Below, piece by piece: positions 16,058 to 23,723 of a DNA stretch of 64,000 nucleotides. The position numbers and the translations under genes were made by a program. This stretch comes from JBHGXV01 sp041920505 (GTDB lineage Bacteria; Bacillota; Bacilli; Brevibacillales; Brevibacillaceae), in assembly GCA_041920505.1 (NCBI GenBank), contig JBHGXV010000039.1:62001-126000 (forward strand), in the 5' to 3' direction. The first letter of the stretch is position 1, and each line of letters begins with the position of its first letter. The notes under the pieces were generated by a model. It did no database searches. It had not been told where the DNA came from and worked only from the letters and a program-made list of their open reading frames with translations.

Positions 16058-17785
16058 TCATTCGACGGCGAAGATAAACGGATAGAGCGGCTGTCTGCCC
16101 TCCAACACTTCCGCTTCAACGTCGGGATGCGCTTCGGCGAGCGCGCCAAGCAACGCCTCCGCCTGCTGTTTGTCGGCCTCGTCGCCGTAAATAATCGTCA
16201 CGAAACTGCTCGTATCATCGGCCAGGTAAAGCAAGAGCCGCTTGGCGCTGTCCATCAGGTCGGGCCCGGCGATGACGATCTCTTTCTCGGCGATGCCGAT
16301 GAAATCGCCCTCCCTGATCTGTACCTCGCCCATCTTCGTGTCCCGCACGGCGCGGGTGACCTGGCCGGTTTTCACCTGTTGGATCGCCTTTTGCATCGCC
16401 GCTTCGTTGGTCGCAAGATCAGCCGCCGCATTGAAGGCGATCAGCGCCGCCATGCCCTGCGGAACGCTCTTCGTCGGAATCACCGCCACCGGCACCTCGG
16501 CCAGCGAGGCCGCCTGTTCGGCTGCCATGACGATGTTGCTGTTGTTGGGCAAAAGGATGATCTGTTGTGCATCGATCTTTCTGATCGCGTTTAAGAAATC
16601 TTCGGTGCTCGGGTTCATCGTCTGACCGCCTTCGACGACCACATGCACGCCCATGCTGCGGAACATGTCCGCGATTCCGCTGCCGGCGGCGACGGCGATC
16701 AGCCCGTACGAAAGCTTCTGTTTGACAGCGGCCGGCTGTGCCGCCCCTGTTTCAGCCGCGGCCGGTTCCCGTTCCTCCACACTGGCTCCCTGTCCGGCCT
16801 GGACAATCCGGCTGTGCTGTTCGCGCATGTTTTCGATCTTGATGCGATGCAAGCTGCCGAATTGCTGGGCGTATTCAAGCACCTGTCCTGGATGTTCGGC
16901 GTGGATGTGCACCTTCACCAGTTCGTCGTCGGCCACCACCAGCAACGAATCGCCCATCGTGTTCAGCCGGGCGCGGAAAGCGGTTTCCAAAAACGGCTTC
17001 TTGTTCGCTTCCGTACCGTTTCTGAGGGCCACCATAAACTCGGTGCAATACCCGTAGACGATCTCTTCCGTTTTCATATGCGCCTGGGCGTGGGGATGTC
17101 CGTCCGCCCATTGCGCGGCCGGCGCTTCCGCAACTGCCGCGCCGCGCGAAAGAGCCGCAACAGACGATTCTGTCCGCAGCGCGTCCAGGAAGCCTTCGTA
17201 CAAAAAAACCAGCCCCTGGCCGCCCGAATCGACCACACCCACTTCCTTCAGCACCGGCAGGTACTCAGGCGTACGCAGCAACGTGGCCTGCGCCTGTTCG
17301 TACGTTTTTTTCATCACCTGCACGATGTCGTCGGTCGTGCGGGCTGCACGTATCGCCATCTCGGCCGCTTCGCGGGCGACGGTGAGAATGGTACCTTCGA
17401 CCGGCTTCATCACCGCCTGGTACGCCGCATCCACGCCCGCCTTCAAGGCATCGGCAAACTGGCGCGCCTGGATCGACTCCTTGCCCGCAACCGCCTTGCT
17501 GAAACCGCGAAACAGTTGGGAGAGGATGACGCCGGAGTTGCCGCGCGCTCCCATCAACAGCCCTTTGGCCAAGGCCGCCGCTGCCTCGCCAATGCGGGAC
17601 GATTTCTTGCGCGACAGCTCATCCACACCAGACGAGAAGGTGAGGTTCATATTGGTGCCTGTATCACCGTCCGGCACGGGAAACACATTCAGCGAATCGA
17701 CAAGTTTGGTGTTTGTATGTAAAAAATTGGCAGCCGTAAACATCATCCGGCTGAACAGCTCGCCATCGAGACGCGTATGTACCAC
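16058..17785 (-). CDS. fakA: Fatty acid kinase catalytic subunit FakA (YloV, DAK2 domain)
   Basis: 575-residue protein. The N-terminal DAK2/DhaL-like kinase domain begins with FPVPDGDTGTNM at about 36-47, whose Asp residues bind the magnesium ions for ATP, and continues with MGARGNSGVILSQLFRG. A middle domain and a C-terminal domain (IAVAAGSGIADMFRSMG, LLPNNSNIVMAAEQAA) follow. FakA phosphorylates fatty acids bound to FakB. The start is GTG at 17785 behind AAGGAGGAACACAG. It lies 12 bases after yloU and 27 bases before the DegV gene, matching the conserved Bacillus order yloU-yloV with a DegV gene added. Confidence 0.93.
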   Translation of the reverse strand: MVHTRLDGELFSRMMFTAANFLHTNTKLVDSLNVFPVPDGDTGTNMNLTFSSGVDELSRKKSSRIGEAAAALAKGLLMGARGNSGVILSQLFRGFSKAVAGKESIQARQFADALKAGVDAAYQAVMKPVEGTILTVAREAAEMAIRAARTTDDIVQVMKKTYEQAQATLLRTPEYLPVLKEVGVVDSGGQGLVFLYEGFLDALRTESSVAALSRGAAVAEAPAAQWADGHPHAQAHMKTEEIVYGYCTEFMVALRNGTEANKKPFLETAFRARLNTMGDSLLVVADDELVKVHIHAEHPGQVLEYAQQFGSLHRIKIENMREQHSRIVQAGQGASVEEREPAAAETGAAQPAAVKQKLSYGLIAVAAGSGIADMFRSMGVHVVVEGGQTMNPSTEDFLNAIRKIDAQQIILLPNNSNIVMAAEQAASLAEVPVAVIPTKSVPQGMAALIAFNAAADLATNEAAMQKAIQQVKTGQVTRAVRDTKMGEVQIREGDFIGIAEKEIVIAGPDLMDSAKRLLLYLADDTSSFVTIIYGDEADKQQAEALLGALAEAHPDVEAEVLEGRQPLYPFIFAVE

Positions 17786-17797
17786 CTGTGTTCCTCC

Positions 17798-18163
17798 TTA
17801 CGTTTCCCGGTCTGTTCGTACTCCCTGCACAAAGATGTTGATCGCGGAAACATCGATACCTACCGTCTGTTCGATTGTATAGCGGACGCGATGCTGTACG
17901 TTGCGCGCCACTTCGGAGATTTTGGTGCCGTACTGGACGATGATGTGCATGTCGAGGACCACCTCGCCGTTCTGGTTGTGCACCACTACCCCGCGGCCGA
18001 GGTTGTCCAGTCCCAATATTTCGGCAATCCCGTCCTTGAGTGCCTTGCGTGAAGCCATCCCGACGAGGCCAAACACTTCCATCGCCGCGCCGCCGGCGAT
18101 CCGGGCGATCACTTCTTCCGTAACGTGCACTTTCCCCAGAGGCGTACTCATTTCCACTGTCAT
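17798..18163 (-). CDS. yloU: Asp23/YloU family envelope stress-type protein
   Basis: 121-residue Asp23-family protein. The motif VIARIAGGAAMEVFGLVGM and the later VVVHNQNGEVVLDMHIIVQYG are characteristic. Family members are small cytoplasmic proteins that can associate with the membrane; the YloU branch is always found next to the FakA gene and its precise role is unclear. The ATG at 18163 follows AAAGGAGGAGTCCTTGC; an alternative ATG lies 12 bases downstream. It is transcribed divergently from rpmB, as in other Bacillales. Confidence 0.92.
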   Translation of the reverse strand: MTVEMSTPLGKVHVTEEVIARIAGGAAMEVFGLVGMASRKALKDGIAEILGLDNLGRGVVVHNQNGEVVLDMHIIVQYGTKISEVARNVQHRVRYTIEQTVGIDVSAINIFVQGVRTDRET

Positions 18164-18272
18164 GCAAGGACTCCTCCTTTGCAACAGACGGTCTCCCGTC
18201 TTCTGTCTTCCTTGTGCTTCACCAATTTTACTAAACCTTTTCGGCAATGTGAAGTGAAAATCGTGTCAAGTC

Positions 18273-18301
18273 TTGCAACTGACAAGGGGGTGTGCTACTA
18301 T
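18273..18301 (+). promoter_or_regulatory. Sigma-A promoter for rpmB
   Basis: TTGCAA, 17-base spacer and TACTAT, about 65 bases upstream of the rpmB start. Confidence 0.65.
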
Positions 18302-18366
18302 TATCTAGTGTTTGTCATGCCTGCATGACTCTTTCGTTTCACACGCTTCAAGGGAGGTGGAAACTC

Positions 18367-18555
18367 ATGGCACGTCGATGCTTTGTAACCGGTAAATCTG
18401 CCAAAGCTGGCAACGCACGCTCCCACTCTATGCGCGCAACTCGTCGCAAATGGGGTGTAAACGTACAAAAAGTGCGCATCCTCGTTGATGGCAAACCGAA
18501 ACGCGTCTATGTTAGCACCCGGGCGCTGAAATCCGGTCTTGTCACCCGCGTGTAA
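18367..18555 (+). CDS. rpmB: 50S ribosomal protein L28
   Basis: 62-residue L28. It shows the family signature MARRCFVTGKSAKAGNARSH followed by RKWGVNVQKVRILVDGKPKR and a C-terminal KSGLVTRV. There are no zinc-binding Cys pairs, so it is the zinc-independent form. The ATG follows AAGGGAGGTGGAAACTC. It is divergent from yloU and convergent with spoVM, and is bounded by its own promoter and terminator. Confidence 0.97.
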   Translation: MARRCFVTGKSAKAGNARSHSMRATRRKWGVNVQKVRILVDGKPKRVYVSTRALKSGLVTRV

Positions 18556-18570
18556 TCGATGTGAAAACGA

Positions 18571-18600
18571 AAAAAAGCACCCGAACCGGTGCTTTTTTGT
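18571..18600 (+). terminator. rpmB terminator
   Basis: AAAAAGCACC and GGTGCTTTTT stem with a 6-base loop and T tract. Confidence 0.9.
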
Positions 18601-18607
18601 TTGCGCG

Positions 18608-18672
18608 AAAAAAGCTTCCTTTGAAAGAGGGCTCGACGGATGGCGTCGAGACGGGTTCAACGGAAGCTTTTA
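18608..18672 (-). terminator. Long two-tier terminator hairpin of spoVM
   Basis: On the minus strand AAAAGCTTCC pairs with GGAAGCTTTTTT as the outer stem, and CTCGACG with CGTCGAG as an inner hairpin. A run of T follows. It starts 7 bases after the spoVM stop and lies back to back with the rpmB terminator. Confidence 0.8.
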
Positions 18673-18678
18673 TGCCGT

Positions 18679-18762
18679 TTATTTTTTCCGATTGAAAGCC
18701 TCGATCACCGCGCGGATCATGCCGCCCAGGAATTTCGGCAGCTTAATCGTGTAAAAACGCAT
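18679..18762 (-). CDS. spoVM: Stage V sporulation protein SpoVM
   Basis: 27-residue amphipathic peptide that translates as MRFYTIKLPKFLGGMIRA followed by VIEAFNRKK. It matches the 26-residue Bacillus SpoVM almost position by position, including the FYTIKLPKFLGG core and the Pro that is needed for recognising convex membrane. SpoVM docks on the forespore outer surface and anchors the coat ATPase SpoIVA. The ATG follows AAGGAGGGGTCAAC. Its place between thiN and rpmB is exactly the conserved position. Confidence 0.95.
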   Translation of the reverse strand: MRFYTIKLPKFLGGMIRAVIEAFNRKK

Positions 18763-18783
18763 GTTGACCCCTCCTTACCGGAA

Positions 18784-18960
18784 TTACTTGAAGTGAAAGA
18801 GAACCCAACCAACCCCCATGAGTGCGATTCCCAAAATGGCATGCCATACCCACGAAGGCGCCGTGCTCAAAAGAATGGTCAGCCCGCCGATCGCACACAC
18901 GGCACCGACGACTCTTTTGACGGCGACCCCTTGCCGGATGCGAAAGGTGCGAAACCCCAT
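18784..18960 (-). CDS. 58-residue membrane protein upstream of spoVM, unknown
   Basis: 58 residues beginning MGFRTFRIRQGVAVKRVVG, with a basic N-terminus and two hydrophobic stretches (about 16-33 and 37-56) separated by STAPSW. No family is recognised. The ATG at 18960 has a strong GAGGAGGTG seven bases ahead. The stop is 21 bases before the spoVM start, so the two genes are likely co-transcribed and this may be a sporulation or envelope protein. That role is inference. Confidence 0.7.
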   Translation of the reverse strand: MGFRTFRIRQGVAVKRVVGAVCAIGGLTILLSTAPSWVWHAILGIALMGVGWVLFHFK

Positions 18961-18995
18961 CTAGCTGCACCTCCTCAGGCGAATCCGAAACGTCG

Positions 18996-19024
18996 ATATT
19001 ACATCATATTCCGCAACAGGTCAA
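18996..19024 (-). promoter_or_regulatory. Sigma-A-like promoter upstream of the 58-residue gene and spoVM
   Basis: TTGACC, 17-base spacer and TAATAT on the minus strand, about 36 bases before the start and downstream of the thiN terminator. Confidence 0.5.
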
Positions 19025-19047
19025 ACATGTGTCTGGCGTGCCGGGAG

Positions 19048-19081
19048 AGAAAAAAATTCAAGCAGGCGGATGCCCACCTGC
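19048..19081 (-). terminator. thiN terminator
   Basis: GCAGGTGG and CCGCCTGC (one G-T pair) with a 4-base loop, then TTGAATTTTTTTC on the minus strand, about 20 bases after the thiN stop. Confidence 0.75.
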
Positions 19082-19084
19082 ATT

Positions 19085-19111
19085 ACTGTATGCGAAAAGG
19101 GTCAACATGTG
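19085..19111 (-). promoter_or_regulatory. Possible sigma-E promoter at the thiN 3' end
   Basis: CATACAGT at 19085-19092 on the minus strand matches the sigma-E -10 consensus CATACANT. A weaker CACATGT lies 12 bases upstream at the -35 position. spoVM is sigma-E dependent in Bacillus subtilis. A transcript from here would have to read through the thiN terminator. Confidence 0.4.
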
Positions 19112-19770
19112 TCACAGGATTGGATGACCAACAGCGCCCCGGAGACGATCACGATCCGGCCGCAGTCGGCCGCTAGCTGGTTGCTCACCCCAAGCGACGA
19201 GCCGATCACAAGCGTCGCGTCGGTCAAGGGATAGAGAAACCCGTCGAGCGTCACCCCGGTCACTTGCGGCGTGAGCGGCAAAAGGGAGATATAGCGGAAG
19301 CGATCCCGCTCGACGACAATCGCCGGGAAGCGATCACTGAGAAGCGTCACCCGGTTTTGCCTGCTTTCGATCCGCGCCCGGACACCAGCCTGATGCGCCG
19401 TCCACAGCAGTTGCACATTGGCCAGGGCATGGTCGAGCCGTCCGCCGAGCGCCCCGTACAACACGATCTCCTGCGGCCGGTACGCAAGCGCCGCCTCCAG
19501 CGCGATCTGGGTGTCCGTGGCGTCTTTCATCGCCGGAAACACCCGCATCGGCACGCCTGCGGCCTTTAGCCGGGCCACGCCGCCAGGGCCGATCGTGTCA
19601 AAATCGCCCACCGCCAGTGTCGGCGTGATGCCATGCTCCAACAGGCGCAACGCGCCGGCGTCCACCCCGATCACTACATCCCCGGGCGCCGCCACAGGCA
19701 GCACGTCCCACTCGCCGCCTGAGCAGATGTGCACCGCCCCGGCCGTCTGCATGTCTTTCTCGTTTGTCAT
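19102..19770 (-). CDS. thiN: Thiamine pyrophosphokinase
   Basis: 222-residue thiamine diphosphokinase, which makes thiamine pyrophosphate from thiamine and ATP. The Asp-rich nucleotide-binding strands are visible: VVIGVDAGALRLLEHGI, TLAVGDFDTIGP and PAMKDATDTQIALEAAL, then VLYGALGGRLDHALANVQLL. The C-terminal beta domain with SLGVSNQL binds thiamine. The ATG at 19770 follows GGGAGGGGAGCG. It normally follows rpe; here rpe is about 24 kb away, separated by the accessory block. Confidence 0.95.
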   Translation of the reverse strand: MTNEKDMQTAGAVHICSGGEWDVLPVAAPGDVVIGVDAGALRLLEHGITPTLAVGDFDTIGPGGVARLKAAGVPMRVFPAMKDATDTQIALEAALAYRPQEIVLYGALGGRLDHALANVQLLWTAHQAGVRARIESRQNRVTLLSDRFPAIVVERDRFRYISLLPLTPQVTGVTLDGFLYPLTDATLVIGSSLGVSNQLAADCGRIVIVSGALLVIQSCDTC

Positions 19771-19805
19771 CGCTCCCCTCCCTTTCCATCCGCCCAAACG
19801 GCAAA

Positions 19806-19829
19806 CCACGGCACCGGGTGGCGCCGTGG
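19806..19829 (-). terminator. Hairpin after glnQ
   Basis: CCACGGCGCC/GGTGCCGTGG stem with one mismatch and a 4-base loop, followed by TTTGCCGTTT on the minus strand. It is possibly a weak terminator of the ABC transporter operon. Confidence 0.4.
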
Positions 19830-19854
19830 CGTGCAAAGCGTTTCCTTATCCTCA

Positions 19855-20577
19855 CTATAACATTTTTTCGAGGAATTGTTTCGCCCGCTCGCTCTTCGGG
19901 TTGGTGAAAAACTGGGCGGGCGGCGCGTCTTCGACCAACCGGCCTCCGTCGAGGAAGCAGATGCGGTCGGCCACTTCGCGGGCAAATCCCATCTCGTGCG
20001 TGACGATCGCCATCGTAATCCCCGTGTGGGCGAGTGACTTCATGACTTCCAGCACTTCTTTGACCATCTCCGGGTCGAGCGCCGAGGTAGGCTCGTCGAA
20101 CAGCATAATCTGTGGCTCCATTGCCAGCGAGCGGGCAATCGCCACCCGCTGCTTCTGTCCGCCCGAGAGCCTGGACGGATAGACGTGGGCTTTGTCCGAC
20201 AGGCCGACGCGGGCCAACAGCTCCAGCGCTTTCTGCTCCGCCTGTTCTTTGGGCATCTGCTTGACCTTGACCGGCGCGTAGGTGAGGTTTTGAAGCACAG
20301 TCATGTGCGGGAACAGGTGGAAATGCTGAAACACCATCCCGACCTTTTGCCGAACCTTCATGATGTCGGTCTTCGGCGACGTGATCTCCTCGCCGTCGAT
20401 CCAGATGTTCCCCTTGGTCGGTACTTCCAGCAGGTTCAGACAGCGCAGGAACGTCGATTTCCCCGAACCGGACGGGCCGATCACCGCCACCACGTCCCCC
20501 TGCCTGATCTCGGTGGAGATGTCGTGCAGCACCTCCAGTTGGCCGAACGACTTGGACAGGTGTTCTACTTTAATCAC
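19855..20577 (-). CDS. Polar amino acid ABC transporter, ATP-binding subunit (GlnQ type)
   Basis: 240-residue ATPase. Walker A is GPSGSGKST at about 33-41, the signature is RLSGGQKQRVAIARSL, and Walker B is IMLFDEPTSALDPE, followed by VTHEMGFAREVADR, the GlnQ-type H-loop region. It powers import with the permease encoded upstream, which it overlaps by 8 bases, and with the lipoprotein encoded before that. Substrate is a polar or acidic amino acid judging from the family; the exact one cannot be read from sequence. Confidence 0.93.
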   Translation of the reverse strand: MIKVEHLSKSFGQLEVLHDISTEIRQGDVVAVIGPSGSGKSTFLRCLNLLEVPTKGNIWIDGEEITSPKTDIMKVRQKVGMVFQHFHLFPHMTVLQNLTYAPVKVKQMPKEQAEQKALELLARVGLSDKAHVYPSRLSGGQKQRVAIARSLAMEPQIMLFDEPTSALDPEMVKEVLEVMKSLAHTGITMAIVTHEMGFAREVADRICFLDGGRLVEDAPPAQFFTNPKSERAKQFLEKML

Positions 20578-21229
20578 TGCGTCTCAACCTCCTCTCGAAG
20601 CCGCGCGCCACCCAGGTAAGGGTCATGACCATCACGTAGTAAATCAGCCCGGCAAACAGATACGGTTCAAAGTAAATGTACTTTTCCGCCGTCACGATCG
20701 CCGCGCGCCGCATGATGTCGGCCACGCCGATCACGGAGATGAGCGCCGAGTCTTTCAACAGCGCGATGCTTTCGTTGACCAGTGCGGGCAAGATGTTTTT
20801 CAACGCTTGCGGGAAGATGATGTCCACCATCATTTGCCGGTACGGCACGCCAAGCGACATCGCCGCTTCCCTCTGCCCCTTGTCCACGGCGAGAATCCCG
20901 CCGCGAATCGTCTCGGAGGTGTATGCCGCCGAATTGAGCGCGAAGGCGAGCACGCCCGCCGCAGTCGCGCTGATCTCGTAGCCGATGACCTGCGGCGCTC
21001 CGTAGTAGATGATCGTGATCTGCAAGATCAGCGGCGTGCCGCGAAACACCGAGGTGTACGCCACTGCGAACCACTCCAGCGGCTTGATGTTGGAGATTTT
21101 GAACAGAGACAGCACGGTGCCCCAGAGAAAGCCGAAGATGACTGACAGGAAAGTAAATTTTAGCGTGACCCATATCCCTCCGAGAATAAAAGGGATAGAG
21201 GGCACGATTTGTGAAAAATCCAAATGCAT
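20570..21229 (-). CDS. Polar amino acid ABC transporter, permease (GlnP type)
   Basis: 219-residue membrane permease of the His/Glu/Gln/Arg/opine family with about five membrane segments. It starts with IPFILGGIWVTLKFT and VFRGTPLILQITIIYYG. The cytoplasmic coupling loop EAAMSLGVPYRQMMVDIIFPQAL is the EAA motif that contacts the ATPase. The ATG at 21229 is preceded by GAGGTG. Operon order is binding lipoprotein, permease, ATPase. Confidence 0.93.
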   Translation of the reverse strand: MHLDFSQIVPSIPFILGGIWVTLKFTFLSVIFGFLWGTVLSLFKISNIKPLEWFAVAYTSVFRGTPLILQITIIYYGAPQVIGYEISATAAGVLAFALNSAAYTSETIRGGILAVDKGQREAAMSLGVPYRQMMVDIIFPQALKNILPALVNESIALLKDSALISVIGVADIMRRAAIVTAEKYIYFEPYLFAGLIYYVMVMTLTWVARGFERRLRRSD

Positions 21230-21251
21230 GCCCTACCGACACCTCAAATCG

Positions 21252-22067
21252 TTATTGTTTCGGTTTTGGTTGCTGGTCACCGAACCATTTTTGGATCAGC
21301 TTGTCCAGTTCACCGTTTTCTTTCATTTCTTTAATCACTTTGTTGAAGTCTGCGACGTACTTGCTGCCTTTCGGGAAGGCGACGGCGGAACCGCTCGGAC
21401 CTTCGCTTGGAATCGTGTTGAACATCAGTTCCGGGTTGGAAGTGACGTAGCCTTTGGCTACAGTGTCTTCGATGATCGCCGCGTCAATCCGGTTGGACTT
21501 CAGTTCCTGCACGATGTCGCCGATCTTGTTGAGCGGCACGACTTCCATGCCTTTGATTTTCTCCGCCATGCTCTTGGCGTCGCCCTCCTGAATGGAACCG
21601 AGCTGCACGCCCACGCGCTTGCCGGCGAGGTCTTCCGGTTTGGTGATGTTGCTGTCTTTTTTGGAGACGATGGTGTTTTTCGCATCATAGTAGATGTCGG
21701 AGAAGTCGGCGTTCTTCTTCCGGTCTTCCTTCGGCGTCATTCCGGCCATGACGAAGTCGACGCGGTTGGTTTGCAGCGCCGGAATCAACCCGTTGAAATC
21801 CATGTCCTTGATTTCAAACTCGAATCCCAGTTTCTTGGCGATGTAGTTGGCGATGTCGATGTCGAATCCGATGATCTGGTCGGTGCCGCTCGAAGTGTCG
21901 TGGAACTCGTACGGCGGATAGTCAGCGGAAGTGGCCATCACCAGTTTTTTCTTCTCCGGCGCCGACGACTCGCCGGACGGTTGGGTGGCGTTGCCGCATC
22001 CAGCCAGAACCGATACGGCCAACAGAGACGAGAGTGCATACATGCATACCGATTTCATCTTTTTCAT
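21252..22067 (-). CDS. Amino acid ABC transporter, substrate-binding lipoprotein
   Basis: 271-residue type 2 periplasmic-binding fold. The signal peptide ends in the lipobox LAVSVLAGC, so it is anchored outside the membrane through a lipidated Cys at about residue 24. The start of the mature domain, LVMATSADYPPYEFHD, and FDIDIANYIAKKLG, then MAGMTPKEDRKKNADFSD, are the family motifs that frame the ligand. The ATG at 22067 follows AGGGGGTTATTTTGAA. It is the first gene of the three-gene operon, behind the promoter at 22187-22214. Confidence 0.92.
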   Translation of the reverse strand: MKKMKSVCMYALSSLLAVSVLAGCGNATQPSGESSAPEKKKLVMATSADYPPYEFHDTSSGTDQIIGFDIDIANYIAKKLGFEFEIKDMDFNGLIPALQTNRVDFVMAGMTPKEDRKKNADFSDIYYDAKNTIVSKKDSNITKPEDLAGKRVGVQLGSIQEGDAKSMAEKIKGMEVVPLNKIGDIVQELKSNRIDAAIIEDTVAKGYVTSNPELMFNTIPSEGPSGSAVAFPKGSKYVADFNKVIKEMKENGELDKLIQKWFGDQQPKPKQ

Positions 22068-22410
22068 TTCAAAATAACCCCCTGTGTGGTTGATGGATGT
22101 CGTCTGCTGAACGTTCATGGAAACGCATATTCTATGCCAATTTGGTCAACTCCACAAGGCATTCATATTTATTCAGCACATTGCTTATTTTAAACATTTT
22201 GCATGCGATGACAACCGTTTCGCCCTAATACGCGCGATTCCCATTTTTCGAAATTTTGTATACGGTCAAGGAGAGTGGGGAACGGCCGTTGCCCCGCCGG
22301 GCCGGGACAAATTTTTTTCTTGCGGCAGGAAACCGGGATAGCGACACAAAACTTGATTAGGAAACGGGAAACCAAACACCGCAACGATCGCAAATCATGG
22401 AGGGTAGGCA
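22068..22410. other. 343-base intergenic region between divergent genes
   Basis: No convincing gene on either strand. It holds the transporter promoter (22187-22214) and a 120-base AT-rich leader. On the M20 peptidase side a GGGG/CCCC-flanked inverted repeat (about 22276-22294) is followed by a T run near 22312-22319, which could be an attenuator-like element. No riboswitch or T-box consensus was recognised. Confidence 0.5.
22187..22214 (-). promoter_or_regulatory. Promoter for the amino acid ABC transporter operon
   Basis: TTGTCA, 16-base spacer and TAAAAT on the minus strand, giving a leader of about 115 bases before the lipoprotein gene. Confidence 0.55.
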
Positions 22411-23541
22411 ATGTCAACCAACTGGACGACGTATTTTCGCGAACGCATGGACGAGATTGTGGACGAGCTGAAACACTATGTAAAGACGGAGACGCCGACA
22501 CACAACAAACAGGCGGTAGACGGGCTTGGCGCGTATATCCGCGAGCGGTTCGCCGCGCTGGGCTGCAAGGTGGAGACGATCCGCCAGCCAGTATACGGCG
22601 ACCAGCTTCGCGTCGAGTACGGCGAGGGGGACGAGCAGATCCTCGTGCTCGGCCACTTCGACACGGTGAAGGAAATCGGCACGCTCAAAAGCGAGCCCTG
22701 GCGGATCGCGGACGGCAAGCTCTACGGCCCCGGCGTCTACGACATGAAGGCGGGCATCGTCTTTTGCTACTTTGCGCTCAAGGCCATCATCGAGAACGGC
22801 CTTGTCCCCGGCAAAAAACTGGTGTTTTTCTGGAACACGGATGAAGAGGCAGGCAGTCCGTCCTCGGAAGAGCTGATCAAGGCGGAAGCGAAACGAAGCG
22901 CACTCGCGCTCGTGATCGAGCCTTCCTACGGCGACGGCTGCCTGAAGACCAGCCGCAAGGGCGGCGGCGAGTTCGTGCTGCGGGCCCATGGACGGGCGGC
23001 GCACGCCGGCAACGATCACGCCCGGGGGATCAACGCCATCGCCGAGCTGGCCCACCACGTGCTGGCGATCCAGTCGTGGACGGACTACGCCAAGGGCACG
23101 ACTCTCTCCGTCGGCAAGATCACTGGCGGCACCGCGACCAACGTGGTGCCGGAGCGAGCGGAAGCGGTCATTGACGTGCGCATAAGCACGGCGGCGGAAG
23201 CGGAGCGGATCACACGGCTGATGCGCGGGCTTTCGCCTGTCCTTGCCGGCGCCACGCTTTCTGTCGAAGGCGGCATCAGCAAGTACCCGATGGAGCGGAC
23301 CGCCGACACCGAGCGGCTGTTCCGCCACGCCCAGGAACAGGCCCGGCTGGAAGGCTTCGAGCTGAAGGAAATCGGCGTCGGAGGCATGAGCGACGGCAAC
23401 GTGGCCTTCGCCGCAGGCACGCCGGTGCTGGACGGGCTCGGGCCGGTCGGCGACGGCGCTCACGCCTCGGACGAACACATCGTGCTGGATCGCGTCCCGG
23501 AGCGGATCGCGCTTCTGCTGCGACTCCTGACGACACTGTGA
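22411..23541 (+). CDS. M20 family metallopeptidase (carboxypeptidase G2-like)
   Basis: 376-residue zinc peptidase. Metal ligands are visible in LVLGHFDTV (His then Asp, about 79-87), GVYDMKAGIV, the catalytic NTDEEAGS, and a C-terminal DGAHASDEH. A lid/dimerisation domain interrupts at about 180-290 (RAAHAGNDHARGINAIAELA). The Gly/Asp pattern resembles the carboxypeptidase G2/ArgE-like branch, which cleaves C-terminal Glu or acyl groups from amino acids. No signal peptide is seen, so it is cytoplasmic. The ATG follows ATGGAGGGTAGGCA. Divergence from an amino acid importer suggests a linked role in amino-acid or peptide use, which is inference. Confidence 0.88.
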   Translation: MSTNWTTYFRERMDEIVDELKHYVKTETPTHNKQAVDGLGAYIRERFAALGCKVETIRQPVYGDQLRVEYGEGDEQILVLGHFDTVKEIGTLKSEPWRIADGKLYGPGVYDMKAGIVFCYFALKAIIENGLVPGKKLVFFWNTDEEAGSPSSEELIKAEAKRSALALVIEPSYGDGCLKTSRKGGGEFVLRAHGRAAHAGNDHARGINAIAELAHHVLAIQSWTDYAKGTTLSVGKITGGTATNVVPERAEAVIDVRISTAAEAERITRLMRGLSPVLAGATLSVEGGISKYPMERTADTERLFRHAQEQARLEGFELKEIGVGGMSDGNVAFAAGTPVLDGLGPVGDGAHASDEHIVLDRVPERIALLLRLLTTL

Positions 23542-23640
23542 AAGTAGAAAACAGGCGTCTGCCGAGCCTTTGGCGACAGCAGACCGCAATGGTCTCTATG
23601 TCCAATCGGCTAAAATGGTATGCGATGTGCTCGACCAAAG

Positions 23641-23687
23641 CAAACCGGTTACCCTGCTTGCTATTGCCCAGCAGGGTAACCGGTTTG
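23641..23687. terminator. Perfect 17-base inverted repeat, bidirectional terminator
   Basis: CAAACCGGTTACCCTGC and its exact complement flank a 13-base loop, between two convergent genes (the peptidase ends at 23541, the repeat protein at 23724). The T tract is short on both strands, but the stem is very stable. Confidence 0.6.
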
Positions 23688-23723
23688 TTGTGACGAGGCA
23701 TTCTCTGTTGCATCCACACGTCT

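Noticed and set aside
22117..22341. 74-codon plus-strand frame in the transporter leader
   Set aside because: No ribosome-binding site and no plausible protein; lies in the promoter region of a minus-strand operon.
22068..22410. Riboswitch or T-box upstream of the amino acid transporter
   Set aside because: No T-box sequence, specifier loop or known riboswitch core was found; only a promoter and AT-rich leader.
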